From assembly GCA_902728285.1 (NCBI GenBank), contig CACVBU010001051.1:62001-126000 (forward strand): 64,000 nt of DNA, read 5' to 3'. This stretch comes from Clytia hemisphaerica (taxonomy: Eukaryota; Cnidaria; Hydrozoa; Leptothecata; Clytiidae). The first letter of the stretch is position 1. Each line of letters begins with the position of its first letter. The position numbers and the translations under genes are program-made. Positions 1 through 11,299 of this stretch are shown here, in pieces. Under the pieces are notes generated by a model, which saw only the letters and a list, made by a program, of their open reading frames with translations, was not told the origin of the DNA and ran no database searches.

Positions 1-1989
1 ATACATGCGATGTGGTTTACAACTTCCTCTGCAACTAGGTCAATGCAAGAGTTTAAACGATCATATACCTTGGCTCCCCAGTCATCTGCTCTCTCTCGTG
101 AACATTCAAGTGAGCGGCTTTTAATAGGTAGGGTTTCCACTTTTTATTACAGTTGAATACTTAGGGTTAGCTTTCCTGTTAGATAAAAAACAATTTTTCT
201 TCTAATCAAAGACTGGCTCGGCGAAACACGATGATCTTAAACGTATGGCAGGTCTATTGTCAACCTTGTCCTTGTGTATTCCAGGCTTTATTTACTTTGC
301 TTGATAGTAATACATGATTTGTGTACTGTGATTTTATACTTTAATCGTATAAATTTTAGCGAGACTAACTTTAGCGTATATTAGCGAGTCAGGAAAATCT
401 TGATTTTTTTTGGATTTATTTTAGCAAATCACAATTTCAAAAACTTTTGCTTGGATAAACTTTAGCGAATACTCGTATTACATTAACTGAATTCGTTTTC
501 TAGCATTTTTTTGCACTGAAACCCTTCCTATTGATAAAAATGTATCAAGGCAACATGGCATGAACTCCCTTCAGCCTGCAGGGGGGGGGGGGCTACGACC
601 AAAATTTTCCTGAGAAAGGCTGGGCTACGACCAAAATTTTCCTGAAAAAGGCTGGAGGCTGGATTTTTTTTTAATTTCAGGGGGTACCTATGATCTCTGG
701 AGTTGTCTAACTTTTATGCAGTAAGGTCTGGGGGCTTGGGAACTATATTTTATCTTGCTTTTATCTAACTATCATTATTCTTTTTAATTGTAAAAATATA
801 CGATTTTTTCATTTCTTGACATAATACTCAAGTCACAGGGAGTACCAATCACAGGGGGTACCTACTAACGTCTAGACTCTTTATTGAACTTATTAAAGGT
901 ATATTATATGAAACTATATATGGCATATAGTAGAAATTCCATAATATCTTATCCACTCTAATTTAACTTGAAAATAACGTGAGAATATCTTTGCAAACGA
1001 GTTTAAACTAAAATAAAATCTATTCAACGACCTGTCATTGATAATCCAATTTTCCAATTTTTAGAAAGCTCTCAAAAAATTAAGATTAGAGATATATTGC
1101 AAGTATAGGTGATTTATGTACCTATCTCGAGATATTAACCCTTGAAAACCGTGCTTTTCAGCTAGAAACAGCTATTTTGTCCAGTTTTTGCGCTTCTTGA
1201 ATCTCAATATCTCGAGTTAGGTACTGAAATCACCTATACTTGCAATATATATCTAATCTTAATTTTTTGAGAGCTTTCCAAAAATATACAACAGGTCTCC
1301 GTTTTCTCGAACTAAAATTTTCGTTAATTTTTAACCCTATGATTTTTGCTTGAGACCGTCATATTTGTCCGAAAATCACACCAAAGTGTCCGAAAAAAAT
1401 TTGGAAACATAGTAATTTCGATTCCCCTACCCCTTAGCTTTCCAAAAATGTATAACAAGTGCTTCTAACAAAACAGTCAAGCGATTTTACAAAATGCTCT
1501 CTACTACAAACAGCAAACAGAAAACAGAAAAAACACAACGAGATACAGATCACCGCTTAATTTTAGATTAATTATCATTTTAGGACATAAAAGTTTAGGG
1601 GTTGAATAGAAACATTTTGAGAGTGAAAAATAACTTGAAGGTATTGGTAAGGTCTAATTGCCTGGAATCAAAATGTTTCAGATGGGAAAAAGCAAGAGCA
1701 GACATTTTCAGACAACTGAGAATAATTGTAATAAACTTAGCTAGATAAAAGAGGCCCACCTCAAAACGAATTTTCTTGACAACTTTTGAAATATTTGTCT
1801 GTACACTCTCTAATTAATTCTTAAGTCAATTTCAGTTGTTTTTTTAATGAAAAGAAATATTTAGGCAAGGAACAGAGTCTTTGAAATACACATGTTTTTT
1901 TTATAAGAACATAATAATAATAATATATAAGAATTATTTAATTAACATCCAAATTTCAGGTAAATAGAAAAATTTCAGCAAAAATTAAA
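1..1989. other. 5' flank without recognised gene
   Basis: No coding exon is recognised. The stretch holds a G-run near 580-592 followed by a short two-copy direct repeat (about 592-655, shared core ACGACCAAAATTTTCCTGA), a hairpin-forming repeat (1058-1286, listed separately) and AT-rich spacer. Just before the TMEM42 start codon, two TTTCAG acceptor-like sites (about 1953-1978) suggest that a 5' UTR intron ends there, so the promoter and non-coding first exon of that gene probably lie in this flank. Confidence 0.5.
1058..1286. repeat. Imperfect inverted repeat (hairpin), ~80-bp arms
   Basis: The left arm (about 1058-1137) contains AGAAAGCTCTCAAAAAATT, TTGCAAGTATAGGTGATTT and GTACCTATCTCGAGATAT. 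The right arm (about 1200-1286) carries the reverse complement of the same modules in mirrored order. A related half-unit (TTGAGTTAGGTAATGAAAT ... TTTTTCGAGAGCTTTC) occurs at 63875-63940, at the other end of the window. No target-site duplication was identified. It is probably a non-autonomous fold-back element. Confidence 0.7.
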
Positions 1990-4900
1990 ATGTCTCAACA
2001 TTTATTGATAGCTGTTTTGTCAGGAATATTTGCTGCACTGGCTTCTATGTTCAGCAAGTTGGCTCTCAGCAGCTACATTGAAGAACTTGGTTTGTGTCAA
2101 CATGATGGGTTTCTCACACTAGAGTTATTTGCATTGCAGAGCTGCTCATATGTAAGTTGTTCTTTATGAAGGGATGATGAGTTCATTTTAAAAACTGAAT
2201 ATATAAATCTTAATTATGAATTGGAGAACTTCTTCCAAATTCTGGGATCGATTTCTTCAAGGAAAATTGCTTGATTGGACTAATTTTCAAAAATCTTTGC
2301 GCTGCATAGTTGGAACAATTGCTGTACAATAAAAAGCCATAATATATGGTTATATATAAACTTTTTGTAAGGGTCAACAAATACTGCTCCCAGACTAATT
2401 GTATTTGCAATAGAGCAGTTCGTAATTTGATAAGATTTGTGAAAGAATTTCAGTACTTGGAATACCCAAAGGCTCACATAAAACATAAAAAAGGAACGAA
2501 AATGCATTATTCACATCTCAGATTTATCTGTTTTCAGGTAGTGCTCTCATTTTGCGCTTTGATGTTCTTTGGGTTGGTGGTTAGCAATGTTATAATGTGG
2601 AGGACTTTCAGTAAAGCAATGTCAATGTCACCAACAACATTGGAAATAACCATGGCAAACACTGCGTCAAACTTCCTTTTCTCGGTATGATTATATTGTT
2701 GGAACTTGATTTCATAAAGTCTCTCCCTTTTGTTTGTTATTGTATTGAATACCAATAGCAGGGCTTTCATTAATAATTTTTTTTTCGGTATTGATTATTG
2801 ATTGATTATCGATTTCCGAAATTAATCATTTTGACGATGCACACAATGGTGTATTGAAAGTTGGGTTCAACGTGTACATTACGTAATGCAGGATTTCGAT
2901 GATTTGATGCCATCGATCAAATGAAGGGCTGCAAACATTCAATTGGTGTTTGATCTCTGTCAAAGCCAAAATTATCAGGGTGAATAGTTGCCAAGTCATA
3001 GTGAATCCACTTGCTTTAAAGGGAGATGGTTCTCCTTAAAGCAATACTTCGACACAATCAAAACTATTCTTTTTATTTCAAATCAGGGGATATAGTGTTC
3101 ATTTTAAGAACTTTCTGAAATAGGAAGACATTTTTTAAGATTTTAATTGAGGTATGGCATTAGTCCTTTCATATCTCAAGCATCACATTGAAATACAACT
3201 TGAAATTTTGCACAAAGACAGTCTGATAGTTTTTTGTTTCCCTATGCTATATAAAAACTTTAATTCAATGCCAATTATTTTTGAAAATTTGTATTCAAAA
3301 ATGGTGCTTCCATTTTGGCGAGATCGTATGTTGTCTCAAAGTATAGCTTTAAGGAGAACATTTTCCCTTGCAACAGCTAGAAGAGCCTGCATTCGCGTCT
3401 TGATAGTACGTTCTTTTTCCCGAATGTGTAAAATAGCACCAAAAAACATGCTTCACCATACATACCTTAAGTGGATAAATTTTGGCGGGGATTAATTTGG
3501 CGAATTTGGCGAATTGTGCCAAAATTCGGCAAATTAAATCCTCGCCAAAATTTCCGATTTCGGCAATTCGCCAAATTAAATCCCCGCCAAATTTAACAAA
3601 AAGAGAATTATGTGAAAAATCACAACTTTTTAGTATATTTTTGAGTAATTTTCACCCATTTTAGTGTGACAAAATTTCCAATTCGCCAAATTAAATCCCC
3701 GCCAAATTTTACGAAATTGATCTATCGCCAAATTAAATCCCCGCCAAAAATCGTATTTTGGCCAATCGCCAAATTAAATCCACGCCAAAATTTATCCACA
3801 TAAGGTAGTATCTGTCTCGAGCGGGAAAGAGCGCTTTCGATTCTGAGTAGATCACAAGCTATGACATTTTTGGATCCTTTATATTCTCATTATTTTCATT
3901 TTCCTCCCTGGCTGCTCGGGGGGGGGGGGGGGGCTAAATCCAGGGAGGTTTGAACATTATGTTCGATTATTTTTAGGCTTTTAGGTAGCCACCCCTGTGC
4001 TCAATCAGTAGATACACCACTGTTGCCAGTTTGAATAATAATGTATTGCTTGTTATGTTTCAAGTTTCATAAATAAACAAAAAAACTTTCTTGATAAACA
4101 GTGGAACGAAATGACAACAAGTTTCGACAAGATAACGTTCCACAAGATTATTCTTTTCAAAAATCTTTTATGAAGTTTTGTGGCGAGAACCATGTTACTT
4201 TAAATGTCAGGTTAGAGTTAACAAGATAAGGTTTTCATGAAGCTAAAATGCCATTACGAATGTAATTGAGAAGATAGGTATCGTGAAAAAGGTGGATCAA
4301 GGCTAAACATTTGTTTTCATGCACAATCATTTTTCCACTTATCTAGTTTGACAATGGATGTCCAATTACTTAGTCAGTGTTGCGGAGCTACATTGATTCT
4401 CTTGGCTCTTATATGCATCGTTTTAAACGGATTGCTAATCTTGGCTATCATCAAAGATCCGGTAAAGAAATTGCAAAGACTTTCAAACTACCTTTTGGTA
4501 CATCTCATTGTCTGCGACATGGCTGTTGGTCTTATTGGAACACCTTTCACTGCTTATGCAACTTTCAAAATGGCTGATCCTCAAAACGTCCTCATTTTAA
4601 ACATTTTTAAAGCAGCTTCCATTATAAGCTTTTATGCAGAATTTTTGACTACAATCTTTCTCGCTTATGATAGGTACAGGGCAATTGAAAACCCATTCAA
4701 ACATCGTGCAAATGCGAGGTTGGCACTTTTCGTGAAGTATACAGTGGCAATATGGGTTTTATCAGTTGCGCTCACCATTGATAACTTCTTTAGAAAGTTT
4801 TTGCCCGTCTTTGGCGTGGTTAAATTAATATCATTCGTGGCGATACTTATCCTTTCACTTTCCATGATATATTTCCGCACAAGAAACGTGTTATCTAAAC

Positions 4901-6199
4901 GCGGCGCAGACAAAGAACAACCACTGTTAACAGGAGGAGAGAATACAAGGATAAGAGAAGAATCGAAACAAGCCATTTCTTTATTGACAATGATTTTGGC
5001 ATGTCAGATGTTAACTTTGATAGTTTTGGCTTCAACAGAGATCTTTTTCACGGTAAACACTCACAAGGCTTCGCTTCAAGACCGTCAAATAGCTGATGTT
5101 ATCCGATATTTTATGATCGCTTTGAACTCAATTTTCAATGCTGTTATATGTTTCATCAAAATGAGCGACTTTCGGACTTCCTTAAAGTCTCTTATCTGCA
5201 GTCATTAATTAATATTTATACCTTATTGTCGGAGATGATTTTTTTAAAGGCAAACAATAATACGAATGTTCTAGTGAATTAAATTTTTCACAAAAAAATA
5301 TTTGATTTTTGTTTGATTTATTTGGGTAGCGTTTCTATATTAAAGTAGTTTCATTCGAATTCTGATTTATTAATCGATTTTTGTCTGTACCACCAGACTT
5401 CATACCAAAATTGACTGCCGCAAGATTCACTGGTACGGAATAGTTCGGTTTGAAATTGAAAATTTTCCGAAAGACGGCAGATCCTTAGTCCATTCGTTCT
5501 TCGTTCTTGTTTGGAACTGGTAAACGGTCTTTTTAACAAAACAAAGTGCTACAGTGGCTTCTTTGCGGATTTCACTTTTCTAGAAACTCCAATATTTACC
5601 GCTAGAAATTGAAACGTTGTCCACTCGTAAACAAAGAACACGCTAGATCCAACCCGTCATTTAAAATTGGACGCAAATCTAAAGGCACACGTTTGCCTTC
5701 CTGAGAAAGGTTGAATGAGTCTCTCTAGCCATTGTGCTTTGTATGCCTTTAGAGGTATTTCAAAGGATAAAATACCTTTAAAGGGCGTCAAGTCCCGTGT
5801 TTCTTCCTGTAAGCGTAGTCAGTCCTTTTACGGCTGCGACAATGGAAAACCTCTAGTGAATACTGAATATTTCAGGGTAGGCAGGGTGCTGTTCAGAGTT
5901 TTTCTGTTGACACCCTTATCAGAGCCTTGTCAGTAGGCTTATCGAAATGAAAGGACAGAAGCTCCTAGGAGTAATATAGGAGTTCTTCATCATTGATGCC
6001 TTTGGAAATAAACCGTTTCTAAAACGTTCTAAAACCGTTTAGCTAACTAAAAAAGAACTCTTTTCAGGCATGGATCGGTTTCTTAATGTTTGGGGAGACT
6101 TTTTCGATCACGTGGTTTATGGGAGTCAGTTTGATCATCATTGGCATGGCTGTGCTTCATCACTCCAGTGTAGAGGATAACAAGTACAAGACGGAATGA
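1990..6199 (+). CDS. TMEM42: TMEM42-like transmembrane protein (3 exons)
   Basis: Coding exons are 1990-2151, 2538-2684 and 6068-6199, all phase-0 joins with GT-AG sites (tat|gtaagt; ttttcag|gta; tcg|gtatga; tttcag|gca). They give 146 aa; human TMEM42 is about 159. The protein is almost entirely hydrophobic. It starts MSQHLLIAVLSG with an AALASMFSKLAL segment, then TFSKAMSMSPTTLEI and TANSASNF-like text (ANTASNFLFS), then FGETFSITWFMG before a last helix and a hydrophilic tail ending KYKTE. This order matches TMEM42 and the small multidrug/EamA-like fold; the cellular role is not established. The start was chosen because the ATG directly follows a 5' acceptor and opens the first helix. Intron 2 (2685-6067) contains a complete GPCR gene and a TA-flanked element. 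Confidence 0.82.
3465..3805. mobile_element. 341-bp MITE with TA target duplication (GCCAAATTAAAT family)
   Basis: The ends are inverted repeats: left CCTTAAGTGGATAAATTTTG, right the complement of CCTTATGTGGATAAATTTTG. TA flanks both sides (3463-3464 and 3806-3807). The interior is a mosaic of the module CGCCAAATTAAATCCCCGCC in both orientations. TA duplication suggests a Tc1/mariner- or PIF/Harbinger-mobilised non-autonomous element. A related, less complete array of the same module is at 60870-61215. It sits in TMEM42 intron 2, upstream of the nested receptor. Confidence 0.75.
4354..5208 (+). CDS. Divergent rhodopsin-family GPCR, intronless, nested in TMEM42 intron 2
   Basis: A 284-aa single-exon ORF with seven hydrophobic segments. 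The first ATG (4354, MDVQLL) is used; an in-frame TTG lies two codons upstream. Class A landmarks: TM1 VLNGLL (~24-29), TM2 LIVCD with the acidic residue at ~55, a clear YDRYRAI motif after TM3 (~105-111), TM4 tryptophan (~134), and TM5 MIYFR (~171-175). Departures from the family: no cysteine at the top of TM3, a very short second extracellular loop, no CWxP in TM6, and NPxxY replaced by NAVIC (~262-266). The basic, Ser-rich third loop is ~30 residues. It reads like one of the lineage-specific receptor expansions of cnidarians; ligand unknown. Same strand as the host gene. Class A membership is firm, subfamily is not. Confidence 0.85.
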   Translation: MDVQLLSQCCGATLILLALICIVLNGLLILAIIKDPVKKLQRLSNYLLVHLIVCDMAVGLIGTPFTAYATFKMADPQNVLILNIFKAASIISFYAEFLTTIFLAYDRYRAIENPFKHRANARLALFVKYTVAIWVLSVALTIDNFFRKFLPVFGVVKLISFVAILILSLSMIYFRTRNVLSKRGADKEQPLLTGGENTRIREESKQAISLLTMILACQMLTLIVLASTEIFFTVNTHKASLQDRQIADVIRYFMIALNSIFNAVICFIKMSDFRTSLKSLICSH

Positions 6200-9100
6200 T
6201 CTAGTGTGGCTGCCATTAGACAAGTTATTTGGCTGCTTCCTCTGGCTAACAAGGTATAATTTGTCAAAGTTTGCTTGAAATGAACTAGATTTAATAATGT
6301 TTATCTGTCTGATAAGATCTGACTTCGGGGCTATAGTGAAGCACGGAAAAAACGGTCTGATTTTGGTTAAACAAATTCATACTTGTTCCTCGGGGGAGTA
6401 GTTGAGTTACCTTTCCGGATTCTGGAAGACATGCGATGAGTTGCCCAATGTGTTATTGAGTACGTCGGTGTTCTCTTTGATTGTTGAATTAAGAGCGCAG
6501 TGCCTTAATATTTAAGATGATGGTTTCGATCTTTTGAGGAACTCTAAAAAGGAAATGTGACTAGGATGATAACACACGAGGGAGTTTATTGTTCTCATTT
6601 TCATATTGATATGCCACATCAATCGGGAATGGAAATTCATCTTTTACTGTGCAAATCAGGGATGATGGGTGATTAACGGAGAATTTGTATTTACGTCAAA
6701 ATTCTTCTTTTTCGCCACAACATTGAGAAAGCGAAAAAGAATTCCGTTTCCTGTATCCGGGATAATCAAGGCTTACAAAAAATCAAGCAAATGACAAATT
6801 TTTTTGACTTTGAATTTTTTTATAATATAATTAAAAATTATGCTTCATTCTGGATTTAGTCAATTAAAAGGTTAGATGAAATGGGTTGTAGTCCTAGTCA
6901 ATCGAAATCTCATAATCAACTTTTCCAAACGCGTGACCCTTAGAGATTTATGTATGTATGATTCGAAAAGCGAGTAAGAAGGTATAAAATCCTGATTTTC
7001 ATTTGGGGAAAAGCCTCTAAATTCCTAATGGAACTATCCTATTCTGAATAAACCTTTTTTTATTGTAATTCTCGTGATTCTATATATCACATACACAAGT
7101 TCTATTTTCTTTTCTAAATCAGTGTTTCTAGATTCTGGGGTCAAGTTAAGTCTTCACTAGCCCCTTGATGTGGAAAAAACACATGTTTCGGCAAAGTTTG
7201 AAAAAAGATTTTATTTTGATTTTGCAATGTTTCAAGCTCTGTTACATTACAAAGAATGAAAATCAAAAAAAAGATAGACGAGGAAAAACAGGGAGAGACT
7301 GGAAAGAAAATATTTTAAAAATTCTGTATAAGCTTTAAATTTCTCCGATATCTGTTTTTTCCTAAAGAAAAAGTATGGTTTCATTGATCCCCTTGCTTCT
7401 TCCTGTCTTATCCCATGACTTCATTTCCTTTGCATCTACTAATTGCCGCTTTCCTTTTCTCTACTAAGGTTTTCTTCTTTTCTAACTTCACTTTCCGAAG
7501 ATTTTCTTTCCCTGTTTGTGTCATTCCATTTCTTTGTCACGATTCGTCATCATTCGTCATTTTTAGACCCTTGAAAAAATTTTTTTTGAGACTGAAATAA
7601 TCCTATACCTAAAGTCTGTTCCCCGTCTGTTCCTTGAATTGTTTCTTGAATTCAAAATTTCAGCCCTTCAGTGTGTGTTCTTTTTGGAAAATTTTGGCCA
7701 TTTTTAGCAGCATACTTTGGAGGACCGTTTGTCCTAGCGTTATATGGAAATTTTTAATATATTTTCGAAATTGGTGCAGTTTAGAATTTCAAGAAACATA
7801 AATTCAAGATTTTTAGTTTTACTAGAAAAAGTCTTTATCTTTTTCATCTCCAATTCCGAAATTTTTGAAAGATAAACACTCTTCTCTATAAAGATGGTAG
7901 CGAGAGTTCCTGGAATATGTTGGTCTGTAGACAGAGAATAACGTTTCAAATTCGTAAATTCGTGTTACATGTGATCCAATGACTTAGCTAAAAAGTTATC
8001 TTACAGGCACAAAAATAAAATGATGAGCAAGTTACATAAAAAAGTTCCAATGGCAATGGGAAAGCATGGAAAACTAACCCGTAATTCTTTTCATGTTATA
8101 TATATACACAAGAGTTGTAGAAAGCCAGCCTTCATTTGTGGAGTCTTCCTAAGGATCGCGAAAAAGAAGGGCTTGGAATGAAACCTTTGAATTTAAAATA
8201 TTTCAATTTATTTTCTGAGAAAAATATCCTCACTTCTTTTCCTCAACGAGTGCTTAAGAACGTGATTCGGTAAAATTTGAGTTTGATAAAGTAACTATAA
8301 TTTTATCAAAGGAAAGGTTAGTCCTCAGTTCTACGTTTGAAAGGTAAATTCACCGTCCCTTAAGCCGAGTCTCCAATGAATTGATGGAAGAAGAACAATT
8401 ACTAGTATATAGTGCCGTCATTTTTTTTCGGTTCGCACAACTACAACAGCTTTCTTTTTTAGAGATAGAAAGAGAAAATGTTGAGTTCCCTTTACTCTCC
8501 GTTTGAAAACGCTACCATCAGAAAAAGTTAGTGGGAAAAACTGAGTCTCTTCTATGTGATTAGAAAAACATAATTTTATGAAATCGGGTCGGGTTAGGTC
8601 CTAGAATGAGTTAGCCGTTTCTTTCAATGACGCGGCCGCTTTTGGAGTGTAACTAATTGAATATAACCTACTTAGGACTTGAAAGCTGCGAAAAAGGAAC
8701 CAAATTATATACGAACATAATGGTATAAAGAACCAATCAAACTGTGAATTAAAAATTGCCCTCACATGTTTTATCATTCCGATTCCCCTTCTCGTTGTAA
8801 GGCCCATAGTTTTCATAAGAGAGGACCAAACTCACTCATAAACTCGTAGGGTTTGCTTGGGGTTTGCTTACAAAGTGGTTTGATCACATTCAATCAGACG
8901 TTGTCCAATCATGATTGTGACCGTTTATTATACTTTTTGAATAAAGCAAGCAACTCTGAGGTCAAACCGTTTTCAATGCTGTCAAGCAATTAATAAAAAC
9001 CGAGACGTTGGTGGTGTCTGTGTAAAGAGATTCAATTCCAGAATATCCTTAGGGGGAGGGTATAATGGGGTTATGGAATTTCTCAAAAAGATACTGAGGG

Positions 9101-10700
9101 CACTGAATAAATTGAAGGCACTGGCGAAATAAAACAACAGTTTGTCATTGACAAGTCGAGTTTGAAAATGAATTGTGATCTTGGTAAAAAAAGGTCTGCA
9201 TCTGGTTCTCCAGATTTATCCAATGTCGGTTCTGTTCCCAAAATTTCGAAAGTACTCGAATCAAGATCATTCATCTGGGGTTAGATATTTCTTTTACTTT
9301 TTTCGCCTCTGAACCTCAGGCTTGCTCAAATAAAAACGGTTCTCAAGGTCTGTTGCTAGAATGTCTAAAAGATGTTTCAAAAAGTTTCTTTTGATTTCAT
9401 AGAATTATCAGTTGTTTTACTTTTAAAGAAAACCGATGGATGGAAGATTAAGGACGAGTTTGTCTTCTTTGTTGCGGTACAAGCCCGAAAACCAACTTTT
9501 ACTTTGAATTTCAAAGGCTTGGGGTATTTAGAAATATTCTATGTATAGAAATAACAGCGACTTGGCATGGAATGATTTGAAGAGATAACTCAAAATTATG
9601 GATCATTATAACTGTTCCAATCCTTATTATGTTAAGGGTGATTTCGTCCACCCACTCAAAGATTTTTCCACTCCGTTCTCGTTTTGAGTGCAAGTAGATT
9701 TAACAGTTCATGCATATGTTTGATAATTCTCCCCACCGTTCTTCCTCGACGTTAATTTTTCGATCCTGATTGCTAAATTTTATCAATTTTTAATCGTCTC
9801 TGGCAAATTTTATCTTTTTGGTTTGTTTCGGCATCAGTTTCAACTTTGATTGGACCCTGGAAAGGGAAGCATTTCACGCTTTTTTTAATTTCTTATTCTC
9901 ATTGTTACATTTAGTAGATTGCGCGAATTAAAACCTACACAAATCATTGTGCATTTAAAATTCCTTTTCGGTTTCAACTTCAAAATATCTAGCGAGTATC
10001 TCACCAAAAAAAACAACAAATAACCGGAAATGTTAAGTTGACCAGTTGCACTCTGATAAATTTCGAAAAAAAAGAAGCCTTTCATTTGTCTTAAACGCAA
10101 ATTCGTATTCGAAAGTTTAAAGTGTCGTCAAAGGTCGCAAAGTCTCTGGCTAAAGGTGCCAAATATACTTGGAAAACGAAATGATTTCCATCCAGTTATC
10201 TTTCTATTGATTTTCTCATGTGCTTGGATAAGCTATTTTTATACTTTCAGTCAATTTTTGGGTCTGTAAAATACCCCTTCGTGCGATTAGCATATCCTTT
10301 TTTAGGACCAGTTTTTCATGACGGCCTTCTTTGATATCTTCTTGATGATAAGTCGAATTTTGATTTTAGCATCTCTTTTTTGTTATGTATGATTCCCGTA
10401 CGCTTTATTTTGCATTTAAAATTCTCTCTGTAGGCTTTTCAAGCATGCCACTTTCACGCATTTAAATTTTGAAAAATACCGGCAAATGAAAACAAACAGT
10501 CAAATATAAAAGTTGATTAGAAACAAAGTCCATTGTGGTTTTGAAAAGTATAAAAAGAGTAAAGACGACTTTGCAGTCATTCAATCTTTGTTCTGCTGTT
10601 GATAGAGAAGAAACCTGAAGTCAAATAGAGCAGTTTCTGCGTGAATGACGAAAGGTACAGTGGGTTTGATTTACACGTTTTTTCTCAACTTCACTTGAGC
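6200..10700. other. Non-coding stretch, no gene recognised
   Basis: It starts in the presumed 3' UTR of the TMEM42 homologue. The ORFs inside are short, low in complexity and in conflicting frames. No conserved domain, RNA gene or clear terminal inverted repeats were found. It may include introns or upstream sequence of the NKD-like gene, whose first coding exon was not located. Confidence 0.4.
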
Positions 10701-10730
10701 TAGAATCTAACAATGTCTGTATGTCCGTCC

Positions 10731-11290
10731 GAAAACTTTGGGGCAGCCTGGAGACTTTAAAAATTGTTCGATTTTGCACAAATTTGCACACTTGTTCCTT
10801 GGGTGAATGTCTGGGGGCGTTTTTTGCGTTTTTTTCAATTTTCGAAAAATTTGGATTTTTGGGGCCTGGGGACGAGTTTTTCGCCAAAACGAGGCTAAAA
10901 CTTTGGGGCAGCCTGGAGACTTCAAAAATTGTTCGATTTGGCTGAAATTTTGCACACTTGTTCCTTGGGTGAATATCTAGGGGTATTTTTTTCATTTTTC
11001 AAAAATTTTGATTTTTGGGGCCTGGGGACGAGTTTTTCGCCAAAACGAGGCTAAAACTTTGGGGCAGCCTGGAGATTTCAAAAATTGTTGGATTTGGCTG
11101 AAATTTTGCACACTTGTTCCTTGGGTGAATATCTTGTTGTTTTTTTTAACTTTTCAAAAATTTTGATTTTTGGGGCCTGGGGACGAGTTTTTCGCCAAAA
11201 CAAGGCTAAAACTTTGGAACAGCCTACAGGCCTCAAAAATGGTCGGATTTGGCCGAAATTTGGCACGCTGGGGGTCTACAATTGGGCGTA
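10731..11290. repeat. Tandem repeat, ~4 copies of a 155-165 bp unit
   Basis: Units start at about 10733, 10897, 11053 and 11208, each with AAACTTTGGGGCAGCCTGGA (the last is diverged: TTGGAACAGCCTACAGG). Each then carries TTGCACACTTGTTCCTTGGG, a T-rich stretch and GGGGCCTGGGGACGAGTTTT. Open frames run through the array on both strands, because the repeat lacks stops in some phases; those translations are repetitive and are not taken as genes. The last unit runs into CTGGGGGTCTACAATTGGG and ends. Confidence 0.88.
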
Positions 11291-11299
11291 TGAATAATT

